Numbered from the stretch's first letter, positions 11,735 to 24,769 are shown. The stretch is DNA of 64,000 bases from Zygnema cylindricum (GCA_037447655.1 JBBHKE010001185.1:82911-146910); one strand, 5' to 3'. The notes: generated by a model from the sequence alone, not told the origin. Numbers and translations are program-made.

Positions 11735-12797
11735 TGAAACTCTGAGACCTCTATTAGTCCTCAGAGTGGACAACTTCTAAGAAGCCTCTAGGATAACCCT
11801 GACCCTTTTGTGTTTCAGCAAAAATAACTGCCACCCTGACCAACTTCACCCAACACCCCCAATATTAACCAACTTCACCACTGTGAAAGGAAGACTCCCT
11901 TGAGTCGATAGCAAAAAGAATCTCTGAATTTGTCCAATGAGCAGTAAGCTATGGAGGGTCAAAGCTGACCTTTTGTACAGAAGCTCTTTGGGAAAGAGGG
12001 TCCTATCTCCCAATTTTTCTAAGTCCTATCTCTCTCACAGACTCTATCTACTGATGTACGGAAACAATCAGATTACAGCTCCGTACACAAAAGTACAACT
12101 GCCACTGTACTTTCTGTACGAACACTGTACGACATGTCCTTAATGTCGACACGTGGTATGTCCGGATTCGCTCCCTTAATTCTCAGAGATGTCGCGATCC
12201 AATGTCATTCCGCTACATGTCATCCGATGTGGCGATGACCACAAAACGCCAAAATCCTCTTCCGCGATCTCGGCGTTAATTCCGGTTGTCCGATTAAATT
12301 CACATTTAATCGTAGCCGTAATAAATACATGCGCGGTATTCGTTTCGTTTACGAAATCAATGCGCAATATTGATTTCTTATCCGTACTGTAATCCGTACT
12401 TTTACAGTGCAGGTTCTATGTATCCCGTAAATAATTTTAGTTAAATGAATTATCCTACCTATTAATGTTTAATTAATTATCAAACCATATAGTACTTAAC
12501 ACTACATCAAGACCTAACGGCTAAGGTTACCGTCTACCGGCAACTTGCGGTCCGGTAGGTGCCAGGTTCAATGCATGTGGCCGGCACATATCTTTTTACA
12601 AAATAAACCCCTAATGTATATTTCCCGTAAACCTCAGGATAGCCTAGGTAGCCATGGCTCTAGCTTCCTCTCCAATTTCTTAGTGAGTGCGACAAGTTTG
12701 AGAGTAAGAGAGAGAACTTAGAGGTAGACTGCCTCAGCTTCTTTCTATATTACTATTTAGACCTAGAAAATACTTTAAAGGACCATTAATTTCTACA
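11735..12797 (-). repeat. 3' LTR of element B
   Basis: It begins (minus strand) TGTAGAAATTAATGG after a polypurine tract and ends TTTCA at 11735. It differs from the 5' LTR by numerous substitutions and indels, most clearly in the first 200 bp from 11735. Confidence 0.88.
12510..12588 (+). other. tRNA-like segment, antisense in 3' LTR of B
   Basis: TAACGGCTAAGGTTACCG resembles an A-box/D-arm. A B-box-like AGGTTCAATGC follows about 45 bases later. It has the same position and antisense orientation as in the other LTRs. Confidence 0.45.
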
Positions 12798-12810
12798 CTC
12801 CCTTTATTTT

Positions 12811-14960
12811 CTAGTCAATCTTTAATTTTAGACCACACTTCTCCCTACAGAAAATTAGCTTAGGGGAAGGCACAGGTTTGGTCATCATATCTGCTACCAT
12901 CTCACTATCTAGTCGGTACTCTAAACTGATTATTATGTTTTCTACTTTCTCTCTAACAAAGTTGAGTCTAATGTCCGTGTGTTTGGCTGTAAAATGATGT
13001 TTAGGATTGGCAAAAATAGGGATTGCTTCCTGATTATCACATAATATTTTCTGTACAACACTCTTAAGGTGACCAAGCTCACCAAACAAAGACTTGACCC
13101 ACATCAATTCTTTTACAACAGAGCAACAGGCCATATACTCAGCCTCCATGGTGGACTGAGCAATAACTTTTTGTTGTTTGCTACTCCAACAGCAATCCCC
13201 ATCACCCACATATAATACATATCCAGAAGTGCATCTCCTCATCGGAGCATCACCATAACAAGCATCACTCCAAGTAGTGATGTCAGTATTCTCCCCACCC
13301 AAATGTAACCATATATCCCTAGTTCCTATCAAATATCTAAGGACTCTCTTAGCTGCCTCCCAATCCCTCTTAGTGGGAGCATTTAGACTTCTACTCAGCA
13401 CTCCTACAGGTGCAGCTAAATCCGACCGGGTACAATTCATAAATAGATTAGACTTCCCACTACTTGCCTGTAAGGAATAGTCTGCATGAACTTCTGTTCT
13501 TCAGGAGATAATTCCTCGTCTAAGACTATGACTCCTTCTTCCTCACTCCCCTCACTTCCCTTTTTCAACTCCATTGGAGTTGTACAACTATTAGCTTTAT
13601 CCATTTGAAAATTTTCAAGCATGTTCCCTATTGCTTCCTTTTGAGGTAGTCTTATAATTTTCCTTTTTCGGTCTCTCTCTACTTGAATTCCCAAAATATA
13701 TATTGCTTCTCCCATATCCTTCATTTCAAATCTCCCCTTAAGATCGGTTTTTAATTTGTTAATTTTTTCCATTGATTTACTTAAAACAAGCAAATCATCA
13801 ACATAAATTGCAATAAATATAAAACCTTCCTCATCTTCGAAAACATAGATTGAGTGATCTGAGCTGATCCGAATATATCCCAGACCGGTAAGAAACTCAT
13901 CAAGCTTCTTATTCCATTGTCGAGGCGCCTGTTTCAAACCATAAAGAGATTTAATCAGCCGGCATACCTTACTCTCCTCTCCTTCCTCCACTAAACCTTC
14001 GGGTTGTCACATGAAGATCTCCTCTTCCAATTCTCCATGCAAAAAGGCTGTCTTGATGTCCATCTGATGCACTTCCATGTCTTCCCCCGCTGCTAAACTG
14101 AGAAGTATGCGGACGGAGGGACATCTGACCACCGAGCAAAGGTTTCCTCGTAGTCAATTCCCTCCTTTTGTGTAAATCCCTTTGCCACTAATTTGGCCTT
14201 GTAGCGCTCGATTGTGTTATCTGGGTTAAGTTTTAATTTGAAAACCCACTTACAACCGATTGGTTTTCGGTTAGGTGGACAATCCACCAGCTCCCAAGTA
14301 TCAGCTGCCATGATGGAGGCCATCTCCTCATTGATGGATGTCTTCCACCGGTTTCTTTCTGGACAAGTCATCGCCTCTCCATAAGTTTGAGGTTCATCTT
14401 GATGAGATAGTTTAGTTACCTTGTTATTAACCTGTTTTTCTTGCAGTCTTTTGCTACTTCTCCTTCCCCCCTCAAAATCTGAGGCCGAAATAGATGGTTC
14501 TCGTGGATTCTTTCGAACAAACTCGGCTTCTCCCCTATCCCTTGATTCCGAGTCAATTTCCACCACATCTTCCGCTTCGAGTAGAGTTATCACTGGAGTT
14601 TCCACATCCGAGTCCTTTTCGGTCTGATTTGTATGTGCAAGAATGTCATCTTCTCTAAGACCTGGATAGTTAGGAAGCTCAAAGTCATCGGAATTTTCCG
14701 ACTCAATTCTGATTTTTACTGACTTCGTATATTTGAAGGGATCCACAGACTTTCTTTCATCCATAACTACTAGATGCTTTACTAAGATTATATCTTCCCT
14801 TTTTAGATCATAACCTCTATATCCTTTAACATCCTCATCATATCCTAATAAGTATCCCGGTTTTCCTTTAGGATCTTGCTTCCAATTAGGCCGATCTGTA
14901 TCTAGACTGCCAAACACCTTTAAGTGAGATATGTCTGGTTTTCGGCCTGTCCATCTCTCA
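12811..14960 (-). pseudogene. Element B reverse transcriptase and RNase H (degraded)
   Basis: RNase H lies at 12811-13440. RT lies at 13437-14917, split by frameshifts near 13440, 13990 and 14120. The linker to integrase follows, with a GGRRSSKRLQ block. Conserved RT blocks KPIGCKWVFKLKLNPDNTIE, LYGLKQAPRQW and YVDDLLVLS are visible. RNase H keeps TWSDA and SSKQQKVIAQSTMEAEYMA. A break around 14920-14970 separates it from integrase. Overall it is better preserved than the same region of A. Confidence 0.87.
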
Positions 14961-14968
14961 TAAGGTGT

Positions 14969-16081
14969 TTAATCTTTTATAACTGAAGTAAGAACTCTAT
15001 TTTTGAGGTAATTAGCACAGTTCATTGTTTCTGCCCAAAACCTTTTTCCTATCTTCTTATCTGACAACATACTTCTAGCACTATCACTTAGTGTTCTATT
15101 TAACCTTTCAGCTACCCTATTCTGTTCCGGGTTTTCTGGAACTGTCTTTTGGTGTTGGACCCCATCTTCCCTCAAAAAATCCTCAGACTGTTTAGAAGTA
15201 TACTCTCCACCATTGTCACTCCTTATTCTCTTGATACGAGTTTCATGGAGTTTTTCGCTCCATGCTTTATATTGTCTAAAACAATCCTGAGCTTCAGACT
15301 TGTTTTTCAAAAAATACACTCGAGAATACCGAGACCAATCATCAGTGATAGTCATCATAAATCTCTTCCCCCCCGGTGAGGGCACTTTAGGCGGTCCCCA
15401 AATATTTGTGTGTACTACATCAAGAGTTTTTTCTCCCTTATAGGTGGCTGTTTTTGGAAAGGGTAATCTGTGTGTTTTACCTTGAGCACATCCACTAGAA
15501 TCACTTATATTATCATTCTCACTGAACTTAATCCATTCCACCACTCCCATCTTTTTCATCTCTCTTAACTTGTCTAGATTCACATGCCCAGGCCTCTTAT
15601 GCCACATTATAATATCATGAACACCAGCATAATAAAGTTTCTTCTTTTCATTACTTAAAACCAGCCTAAACATCCCATGGCTACCTTTCTCAGCAATGAA
15701 ATACACTTCATCCTCAAAAATAGCAGTAAAGACTCCTTCCCTAGTGCTAGTAAAAAAACCTTTATCATCTAATACGGATGTAGAGATGAGGTTTTTGTTC
15801 AGCTCCAGAATAAACAATACATCAAAGAATGTTTCTATGGATGTCTTTCCTTCTACTAACACTTTCAAATCTACCGATTCTACTAGAGTAGTGGTGACTA
15901 TCCTCCCATCCGCGTACTCTATCTTTACGGTTGGTGTATTTCTTATCTTACCGAACACGTGCCTATCATTACACACGTGCATGGAGGCACCTGAATCTAC
16001 AATCCAACCTGCTTCACCTTTCAATCCATCGTAAGCACATTTATGTCTTCGTGGAATTTTGACCTTGTTTTTCGCCTCCAA
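14969..16081 (-). pseudogene. Element B protease and integrase
   Basis: One open stretch encodes the protease active site (GWIVDSGASMH) near its N-terminus. The integrase zinc site and catalytic core follow. Two changes probably inactivate it: the first catalytic aspartate reads asparagine (HTNIWG), and the HKRLGH block has proline in place of leucine. The second aspartate (RSDNGGE) and the glutamate (AERLNRT context) are intact. Confidence 0.85.
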
Positions 16082-16135
16082 CTCCTCATCTAAAAAGAGC
16101 TCATTGTCCTCGTCCTCGGATTCCGCCTCATGAAC

Positions 16136-17115
16136 CTATGTCACAAGGGCCTTTTTCTTTCCTCTCGGGGTACCACAGACCTCCCCCTCCTTTAACCGAA
16201 GCTTGGTTAGCTTAGTGCACTCTGCCATATAGTGCCCAGGTTTCTTACAAAAATGACATAAACCTTTGGGAGCCCTTGGTCCGAACTCGTCGGTCTGATT
16301 TTTTTGCTCCCACCCCCCATAGTTTCCGACCGGTTTCCGGGAATCCTTGTTCCTCCAATCGGTCGCAGTTGCCAAGGCTTGGCCACTCTTTCCTCCCCTT
16401 CGGATCTCAATCGTATTCTCCCGAACGAGAATCATCCCTACCACTGAGTTCCATATCCACCTTGAGTCCGACAAGTCCTGCACACGGTTGACTATGTTCT
16501 CGAACTCATCGGGTAACTTCATCAGTAAACAGTTAACCTTTTCTTTTTCACTTAAATCTTTTCCCGCACTTTGTAGCTCCATGAAGAGTGTAGCAAGCTC
16601 ATTGCAAAAATCCAACATATTTCCCCCTTTGTATACATACTCCTTAACTTTCTGATCAGCCAACTGTTGTTGCTGAATCATACCACTTCGGTACATCTCT
16701 ATGAGAGCCATCCAAAGATCAGATGCCCTTTCTACCTGCAAATGAGGACATGCAAGTCCTTGAGTGAGATGGCGTAGGATGAAGTGCTTTGCCGCCATAT
16801 TGTTGAAGTCCCAGGTTTGAGTATCATTCTCCTCGTTCCTCGGAATAGGTGACATGAATGCCGAACAAGTTGCTATTGGTGTGGTCGCCTCCTTCTCCTT
16901 TCCTTTATCCACATCCTCTCTTTCTTTTGTTTCCTCCGGTGAATCCTCTTTCCTGGTGAATCTGCTTCCTCCAAACCCTTGATGAATTCCAAGACTTGAT
17001 GGACGCCCCAACCGTCCACTCACTATCCCCCAAAACCTTTTTTCGCATAGAGCTCCTATCATCATACTTTCCCAGTATATGAATTAAGTTCCATTAAAGA
17101 TTGGTACCCTAGAGG
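16136..17115 (-). pseudogene. Element B gag
   Basis: Gag reads from the PBS region down to 16136. Its N-terminal RFWGIVSGR block, capsid-like FCNELATLFMELQ and LLMKLPDEFENIVNRVQD blocks and a CX2CX4HX4C zinc knuckle (CHFCKKPGHYMAEC) are intact. A stop lies shortly after the PBS, and a short break separates gag from protease near 16100. Gag forms the particle shell and packages RNA. Confidence 0.85.
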
Positions 17116-17130
17116 GTGGGCCTATAACCT
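17116..17130 (-). other. Primer-binding site of element B
   Basis: GGTTATAGGCCCACC directly follows the 5' LTR. It differs by one base from the motif in A and H, which is complementary to the anticodon arm of initiator tRNA-Met. Confidence 0.7.
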
Positions 17131-18181
17131 GAAACTCTAAGACCTCCATAAGTCCTCAGCGTGGACAGCTTCCAAGAAGCCTCTAAGATAACCCTGACCC
17201 TTTTGTGTTTCAGCAAAAAATTATTGCCACCCTGGCAGACAATAACTCTGACCAACTTCACCCCGTGAAGGCAAGACTCCCCTGAGTAGATAGCAAATAG
17301 AATCTCTGAATTTGCTCCCTTGAGCAGTAAGTTATGGAGGGTCAAAGCTGACCATTTGTATAGAAGTTCTCTGGGAGAGAGGGTCCTATCTCCTAATTTT
17401 TCTAAGTCCTATCTCTCTCACAGACTCTATCTACTGATGTACGGAACGAATCAGATTATAGCTCCGTACACAAAAGTACAATTGCGGGTGTACTTTCTGT
17501 ACGAACACTGTACGACATGTCCTAAATGTCGACACGTGGTATGTCTGGATTCGCTCCCTTAATTTTCTGAGATGCTGCAATCCAATGTCATTCCGCTACG
17601 TGTCATCCGATGTGGCGATGACCACAAACCGCCAAAATCCTCTTCCGCGATCTTGGCGTTAATTTCGGCGGTCCGATTAAATTCACATTTAATCGTAGCC
17701 GTAATAAATACATGCGCGGTATTTGTTTCGATTAGGAAATCAATGCGCGGTATTGATTTCTTATCCGTACTGTAATCCGTACTTTTACACTACCGGTTCT
17801 ATGTATCCCGTAAACAATTTTAGTTAAATGAATTATCCTACCTATTAATGTTTAATTAATTATCAAACCATATAGTACTTAACACTACATCAAGACTTAA
17901 CGGCTAAGGTTACCGTCTACCGGCAACTTGCGGTCCGGTAGGTGCCAGGTTCAATACCTGTGGCCGGCACATATTTTTTTACTAAATAAACCCCCAAAGG
18001 AATATTTCCCGTAAACCTCAGGATAGCCTATGTAGCTATGGCTCTAGCTTCCTCTCCAATTTCTTAGTGACTGCGACAAGTTTGAGGGTTGGAGAGAGAA
18101 GTTAGAGGTAGACTGCCTCGGCTTCCTTCTATATAACTATTTAGACCTAGAATATGCTTTAAAGGACCATTAATTTCTACA
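17131..18181 (-). repeat. 5' LTR of element B
   Basis: The LTR carries TG...CA ends and is followed by the GAAAA target duplication. An antisense tRNA-like segment sits at about 17893-17972, with a B-box-like GGTTCAATACC in a short T-arm hairpin. Confidence 0.88.
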
Positions 18182-18453
18182 GAAAACAGGTTTGGTTGCT
18201 ATAGGTGAGGTTTTCTTTCTTTTTTTTCCCTTTTTCCATCACGATGGTTTCTCTGTCTTTTGAGTCCTCTGATGGCGGTGGATCTCATTTCCTAGTAAAT
18301 CTACTTCCTCCAAACCTTGGAGGGATAGCATGACCTGATAGACGCTTTACTCTCACACTCACTATTCCCCAAAATATTTTATCAAATAGGGCTCCCATCA
18401 TCATACTCTCCTAGTAGATGAACCTTCTCCCGTTGAATGTGGTCACCCTAGAG
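18182..18453 (-). pseudogene. Element A gag, 5' part
   Basis: The minus strand continues from the PBS of A into gag, with blocks matching the start of gag in B and H. Stops occur early, including one in the YWE block. The fragment ends at the GAAAA duplication of B and continues at 11734. Confidence 0.75.
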
Positions 18454-18468
18454 GGTGGGCCCATAACC
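18454..18468 (-). other. Primer-binding site of element A
   Basis: GGTTATGGGCCCACC begins at the base after the LTR. All 15 bases are complementary to the anticodon stem-loop of plant-type initiator tRNA-Met as I recall it (GGUGGGCCCAUAACC), not to a tRNA 3' end. This indicates half-tRNA priming, known for Drosophila copia and Ty5. Confidence 0.75.
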
Positions 18469-19465
18469 TGCAACTGTGTGACCTCCTCCATTGGTACTCA
18501 GAGTAGGCACGCTTGCTAGAAGCCCCTATGATAGCCTCAATCCCTTAGTCTTTTTATGAGTATTACTGATACCTTAAAAGCTGCAACCCTTGGAAGAGAA
18601 GAGCAGACTCCCTTGAGTTTACCACAAAAAGAATCCTTGATCTTGCTCCTCGAAAAGTAAATTATCAATGGTCAAAGATGACCTTTTATACAGAAGCTAT
18701 CTGGGAGAGAGGCGGCTACTTCTAATTCTCCTAGGTCCTAAACCCCTCTCTAATCCCTCTACTACTGTTTTAATGGATCAATCAAATCACTTTACAGTAC
18801 AGAAAAGGTACTTGGCCCGTAGTACTTTCTATACGGCCATTGTAGAATATGGCCCAGAAGACGACGCCTGTCATATCAGAGTTCGCCATGGTATGTTCGG
18901 AGATGCCGCGATCCAATGTCATATTGCCACGTGTTACCTGGTGTGGCGGCGTCCACAAACCGCCAAATCGTCCATTCGGCGATGCCGACTTCTTCATCGG
19001 CCGTCCGATTGATATCAACCTTAATTCAAGGCCGTTTAAAATACAAGTAGTATTTTCCGATGTAACTCTATCTATCTATCTTTATGTGATTGTGGTCTGT
19101 TTGTCAGTTAAATGAACTTCTATATTTCCACATCTTTATGTAGTTATCGTACCCAATATACTTCTACACATGTCCTAGTCTATAGGCCAAAGCTACCGGC
19201 TACAGGCAGATTGTCAAACGGTAGGTACCAGGATCAAATCCTGGGTCCGTTAACCCTTTTGGTAAGTTTACTAAAAGGACTTCCTTCTGACTCTAGGGGA
19301 AGCATAGGCAACCATTGCTTTAGCTTCCTCTCCAGCCTTCAGTGACTACGACAAGTATGGGGGCTAGACAAAGAAGTTAGAAGCAGGCTGCCTCTGTTTT
19401 TTCCTCCTCATTTTAGATCACTTAAGAAACCTAGAAAATACATAAGAAACCTTTTAATTTCAACA
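18469..19465 (-). repeat. 5' LTR of element A
   Basis: A 997-bp LTR, starting TGTTGAAATT on the minus strand. It carries the same antisense tRNA-like segment (about 19174-19251) and promoter-like TATA/GGTCA palindrome (18670-18691) as the 3' LTR. Identity with the 3' LTR is complete over 954 bp. Confidence 0.85.
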
Positions 19466-21343
19466 AAAATTGCACGGACGCCCACATTTTACCAAATATA
19501 CCGCGAGATGCCCACATATTACCAAATACATTTTACCAAATACATCGCGATATAATATGTTGGTCCCAGTGCGATATATCGAGGCATTTGACCGTTCAAT
19601 AATCCATGTATTAAGTATCGAATTTATCTTAATGTAACTTTACCGAATACACAACATTACTTTTTATGTACATCAAAATAAAACAACGAGCAGTTAACGT
19701 AAAACTTGGCACATTTCCTACACTTTTTAAATACATCTTGGAATAATGTGAATCATAGCCATATCAAGGCAAAGGGAAAATAACATTCTCAACCCCTATC
19801 TTAGATTGAAGGCTTTTAACTTAGAGGTGCCAAATTAGTGTTATTAACATTAATAGCAATTCATAGGGGCATTATTTTTGACTTCTTGGACACACCATGT
19901 ATTGCATTTTTACGCTAGATTTTGCCACTGTATAAAACGTACTCATCTATTTATGTTACATTTGGGCGTCCATAGTTAGGTAACCTTCGTCTAATCAGAG
20001 TTCATAATCATTATACTCCAATACATTACATATCAAACCTTTCGATTTTGCTTGAACTATTTTGGTACAAAACGCGTTTTTTGTTCCATTGCTACTGTAC
20101 CAAATGGGAAGTAACATTAAGCTCATTAGTCGATACCATTTTGCGATCACGATACATCTATGAAAACAGACACGATTCCAACGAAATCAATAAAAGTTCG
20201 CACGCTCGTCGCAACTATGGACTCACGATGTTTTCCTAATTATTCGACGTCATCGGTCTCTTATAATGTCTTCGTTCTTTTCCTTTAGTTGGATCTTTTG
20301 TACGCCTTAGTGAAGTTCTATTAAGGAAAAAATGAGGTTGTTTACTAAAGGCCATAATGATTCGTACAATGTCGTACCAATTATTATTTTTGTCAAAAAT
20401 TCAAGGTTACTGAGGCATAATGTTCCATTAGAAGGTCTTAGTAAACGTATAGTAAAGGCCTTTGTTCCATTGTGTCGGGTCAGTAACAAAAAAATTATTT
20501 ACGTGGCGTATTTTGGTTGGTACCATGTGAGAAACAATTACGATTTTGCAAATCTACAAATAAACTTTGAGGGTAAAATCTGAACACAATATGTGTACCA
20601 ACGCAGGTAAAAAGTGACTCGTACGAGGTAATGAATAAAATTTGTACGGATGGACAAAACTTAGGATTTGTAAAATAGTACGAAAATGGCATAATAGTTA
20701 GTGGATGACAACAAGAGCCTGAAAGAATATCCTCCGTCAAAGATTTTCTCGCGACATCTGGTGGCCTCACATCCATGTTGGCGGTGGCACATGGTCTATG
20801 CGACATGTAGGTACCTGATCGCACGTACATCATGGATTTTTTCTCACTTTTCTACATACGTTCAGGCTCTTGAAATTGACCTCTTTCAATTGACCTCTTT
20901 CAAGTCAGTTGTTGCAAACTGAGAGCTTCAACCGATAGCGTATATGATTTTGCATATAAATTAAGGTTTACGCACAAAAACTTGGAGAATCAAATCAATC
21001 GTCCAGTAACCTTGTTTTTTAACAAAAAAAACATTGGTAAGACATTGAACCAATCACTACGGCCCAGTACAACCTTCAGTAAACAACGTCATTTTTTCCG
21101 TAATGAAACTTCAACCTGCATGACTGATTTCATTCTCCAAGGTTATGGGCGTAAACCTTGACCATCAGATGCAAAATAAAATATAACATTGTTGGAACAT
21201 TTCACTTTGCAACAATTGACCTGAAGAATGGAGGTCTAAACGTGTAGCGTTATGCGTCATAGAAAAGTGGAAAGATATCCACGGTGAACGCGCGATCAGG
21301 TGACTACACGTCGCAAAGGCCCTGTGCCTTCCGCGAGGGATGA
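19466..21343. other. Gene-poor AT-rich DNA
   Basis: No gene supported. Short repeated words (CCCACAT, TTACCAAATACAT, CGCGATATA) cluster at 19480-19600. The open frames at 20048-20922 have no recognisable motifs and no intron-like context. Confidence 0.45.
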
Positions 21344-24157
21344 AATTTGTGTAATTTGGGCATTTTGGGCATTTTGTGCATTTTGGGCATTTTGGGCATT
21401 TTTGACAATTTGGGGAATTTGGGCAATTTGGGCAATTTGTGCATTTTGGGAAATTTAGGGAATTTTGGGCAATTTGGGCATTTTCGGAATTTTCAGCATT
21501 TTTGGCATTTTCGTCATTTTGGGCATTTTGGGCATTTTGGGTATTTTTGGCATTTTGGACAATTTGGGCAATTTGGGTGTTTTGGGGATTTTGGGCATTT
21601 TGGGCATTTTGGGCATTTTGGGCAATTTGTGCTTTTTGGGCATTTTGGGCATTTTGGGCATTTTGGGCATTTTGGGCATTTTGGGCATTTTGGGCATTTT
21701 GAGCATTTTGAGCATTTTGGCATTTTGAGAATTTTGGCCATTTTGAGCATTTTGAGTATTTTTGGCATTTTGAGCATTTTGGGCATGTTGATCATTTTGG
21801 GTTTTTTGGGCATTTTGATCATTTTGAACATTTTGGGCATTTTGGGCATTTTGGGCATGTTGGGGTATTTTGGGCATTTTGAGCATTTTGGGCATGTTGG
21901 TCATTATGGGTTTTTTGGGCATTTTGATTATTTTGAAAATTTTGAGCATTCTGGGCATTTTAGGCATGTTGGCGTATTTTGGGCATTATACGAATTTTGG
22001 TCATTTTGGGCATTTTGTGCAATATGGGCAATTTGGCCATTTTGGGCATTTTGGGCTTTTTGGGCATTTTGGGCATTTTGGGCATTTTGGGCATTTTGTG
22101 CAATTTAAGAATTTGGGCATTTTGTACATTTTGGGCATTTTGGGCAATTTGGGTAATTTGTGCATTTTGGGCATTTTGTGCATTTTGGAAATTTTCGGCA
22201 TTATGTGCATTTTCAGCATTCTGGGCATTTCAAGCATTTTGGGCAATTTTGGCAATTTGGTCATTCTGAGCATCTTGAGCAATTTGGGCAATTTGTGCAT
22301 TTCGGCATTTTGTGCAATTTGGGTATTTTGGGCATTTTGTGCATTTTGGGCAATTTGGGCATTTTGGGATTTTTGGGCATTTTGGGCATTTTGTCATTTT
22401 AGGCAATTTGTCATTTTGGGCATTTTGTTCAATTTGGGCATTTTGGGCATTTGGGGCATTTTGTACAATTTGGTCATTCTGGGTATTTTGTGCAATTTGG
22501 GAATCTGGGCATTTTGGGCACTTTGTGTGTTTTGTGCATTCTGGGCAATTTGTACTCTTTGGGCAATTTGGGCATTTTGGGCATTTTGGGCATTTTGGGC
22601 ATTTTGGGCACTTTGGTTTTGGGTATTTTGTGCAATTTGGGTATTTTGGGCATTTTGGGAATCTAGGCATTTTGGGCATTCTGGGCATTTTGGGCAATTT
22701 GTACTCTTTGGGCATTTTGGGCATTTTGGGCATTTTTTGCATTTTGGCCATTTTGGGCAATTTGGGCATTTTGGCATTTTGGGCAATTTGGGCATTTTGG
22801 CATTTTGGGCAATTTAGGCATTTTGGGAATTTTGGGCATTTAGGGAATTTTGGGCATTTGGGCAATTTGGGCATTTTGTGCATTTTCGGCATTTTGGGAA
22901 TTTGGGCAATTTCGGCATTTTTTTCATTTTGGGCATTTTGGGAATTTTGGGCATTTGGGTAATTTGGGCATTTTCGGCATTTTGGGAGTTCGGGCAATTT
23001 GGGCATTTTGGGCATTTTCGGCATTTTCTACATTTTCTGCATTTTGGGCAACTTCGGCATTTTGGGATTTTTGGGCATTTTGGGAAATTTGGGCAATTTG
23101 GCATTTTGGGCATTTTGGGCATTTTGGGCATTTTGGGCAATTTCTGCATTTTGGCATTTTGGGAAATTTGGGCATTTTGTGCATTTGGGCATTTTTGTCA
23201 TTTTGTGCATTTTGTGGATTTTGGGCATTTTGGGAATTTGGGCAATTTGGGCATTTTGGGCATTTTTCTGCGTTTTGGGCAATTTGGGCATATTGGGATT
23301 TTGGGCATTTTGTTTATTTTGGGCATTTTGGACATTTTGGGCATTTTTGGCATTTTGGGCATTTTGGGCAATTTGGGCATTTTTGGGAATTTGCGCATTT
23401 TGGTCATTCTGGGCAACTTGAGCAATTTGGGCAATTTGTGCAATTTGGGCATTTTCTGCATTTTGGGCAATTTGGGCATTTTTTTGCAATTTGGGCACTT
23501 TGTGCATTTTGGGCATTTTGTTTATATTGGGCATATTGGGCATTTTGGGCATATTGGGCATTTCGGGCATTTTGGGCATTTTGGGCATTTTGGGCATTTT
23601 GTATATTTTGGGCATTTTTGGCATTTTGGAAATTTTGGGCATTTTGGGTATTTTGGGCATTTTGGGTAATTTGGCAGGCTGGGCATTTTGGTAATTTTGG
23701 GAATTTTGGGCATTGACCATTTTTGCTAATTTGGGCATTTTTGGCATTTTGGCATGGCATTTTGGGTAATTCGGTCAATTTGGTTATTTTGGGCATTTGG
23801 GGCATTTTGGGCATTTTGGGCATTTTGAGCATTTTGGGCATTTTGGGCAAGTTGGTCATTATGGGCATTTTATGCAATTTGGGTATTTTGGGAATTTTGG
23901 GAATTTGGGCATTTTGGGCATTATGGGCATTTTTTGCATTTTTTGCATTTTGGGTGGCATTCTGGGCAATTTGTACTCTTTGGGTATTTTGGGCATTTTG
24001 GGCATTTTGGGAATATTTTGCACTTTGGGCATGTTGGGCAATTTGGGCATTTTGGTCATTTTGTGCAATTTGTGCATTTTGGGCATTTTGGGAATTTGGG
24101 CATTTTGAGCATTTTGGCTATTTTTTGCATTTTGGGGAATTTGGGCATTTTGGGCAT
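21344..24157. repeat. 2.8-kb minisatellite, 9-bp unit GGGCATTTT
   Basis: About 300 copies of a GGGCATTTT-type unit are present, with common variants such as GGGCAATTT, GTGCATTTT and GAGCATTTT and occasional single-base shifts. The period is a multiple of three and the unit is stop-free in every frame. So all six frames stay open for long stretches, encoding GHF, ILG or AFW repeats on the plus strand and PKM, NAQ or KCP repeats on the minus. No promoter, start context or splice structure marks a gene. Confidence 0.95.
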
Positions 24158-24760
24158 ATAATAACGCCATTTTCTCCTCTATATTCATCACTTTTATGTT
24201 TGGAAAGTGGAAGAGAGAGAATATTTTGTTTTATTTGCTTCTTTGTCCCAAACAAATCAGAGTTTACACATATTTTTCGATACACATCAAAGGCGAGACG
24301 CACATCCCGCTGAAGCCCTTTTTCTCAGAGATGCTCAACCCTTTTTCTCAAAGACGCTTTGTCTTCTTAAACGGTTGCTTTTCAGCCTTCGTATGAAAAA
24401 ATGAAATCTCGAAACGCGAGAAAACACGAAGTTGATGTTAAGACAAAAATGTGCGCAGCAAAAAGCTCTCTTAGATTTTTGTGCATTCACCTCCACCTTG
24501 TCAGAAGGAATGTGATCTTCGCGCACATGTGGATTTTTTTTTTGTTTTTAATCGTCCACAAATCTATATGCAAATCATCCATATGTACGGATGCTACACG
24601 TTTTATGGTTGACTTCCCATCTCCCCTTGGTAGCTAGCCAAATACAGAGCTGTACGGAGCGATTGTTTTGGCGGATGAGGATCCAAAGATAATCAAACGG
24701 TTAATGTTTTCTGCCAGAACCGCGGAAAATCATCGTCGGATCTTTTGAAATACTTATCCT
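24158..24760. other. Unassigned DNA between minisatellite and LINE-like fragment
   Basis: Short overlapping open frames at 24196-24637 show no motif. Nothing else could be assigned. Confidence 0.4.
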
Positions 24761-24769
24761 CAATTTTCT

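Larger units (their letters stand above)
11735..18181 (-). mobile_element. Ty1/copia element B (complete, inside A)
   Basis: A full-length 6.4-kb minus-strand element has LTRs of 1,063 bp (11735-12797) and 1,051 bp (17131-18181). A perfect 5-bp target duplication GAAAA lies at 11730-11734 and 18182-18186. The insertion splits gag of A, so B is younger than A. Gag-pol is traceable throughout but carries several frameshifts and altered active-site residues, so it is non-autonomous now. The LTRs differ from each other by many substitutions and indels, indicating an old insertion. Confidence 0.9.
5617..19465 (-). mobile_element. Ty1/copia element A (interrupted, minus strand)
   Basis: Element A is bounded by LTRs at 5617-6609 and 18469-19465. 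From its 5' end (high coordinates) it reads PBS, gag, protease, integrase, RT, RNase H, polypurine tract, 3' LTR. It is split by a solo LTR (10285-11310) and by complete element B (11735-18181). Order IN before RT defines Ty1/copia. No matching 5-bp target duplication is visible (AAAGC left, AAAAT right). The internal frame is broken many times, so it is a dead copy. Confidence 0.85.

Noticed and set aside
5612-19470. Target-site duplication for element A
   Set aside because: AAAGC and AAAAT at the two ends do not match convincingly, so none is claimed.
20048-20922. Possible small host genes between element A and the minisatellite
   Set aside because: Frames are short, overlap on both strands, and contain no motif or splice pattern.
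21347-24313. Long open frames encoding GHF/ILG/AFW or PKM/NAQ/KCP repeats
   Set aside because: They exist on both strands and in all frames because the 9-bp unit has no stops. No start context, splice sites or conserved domain supports a protein.
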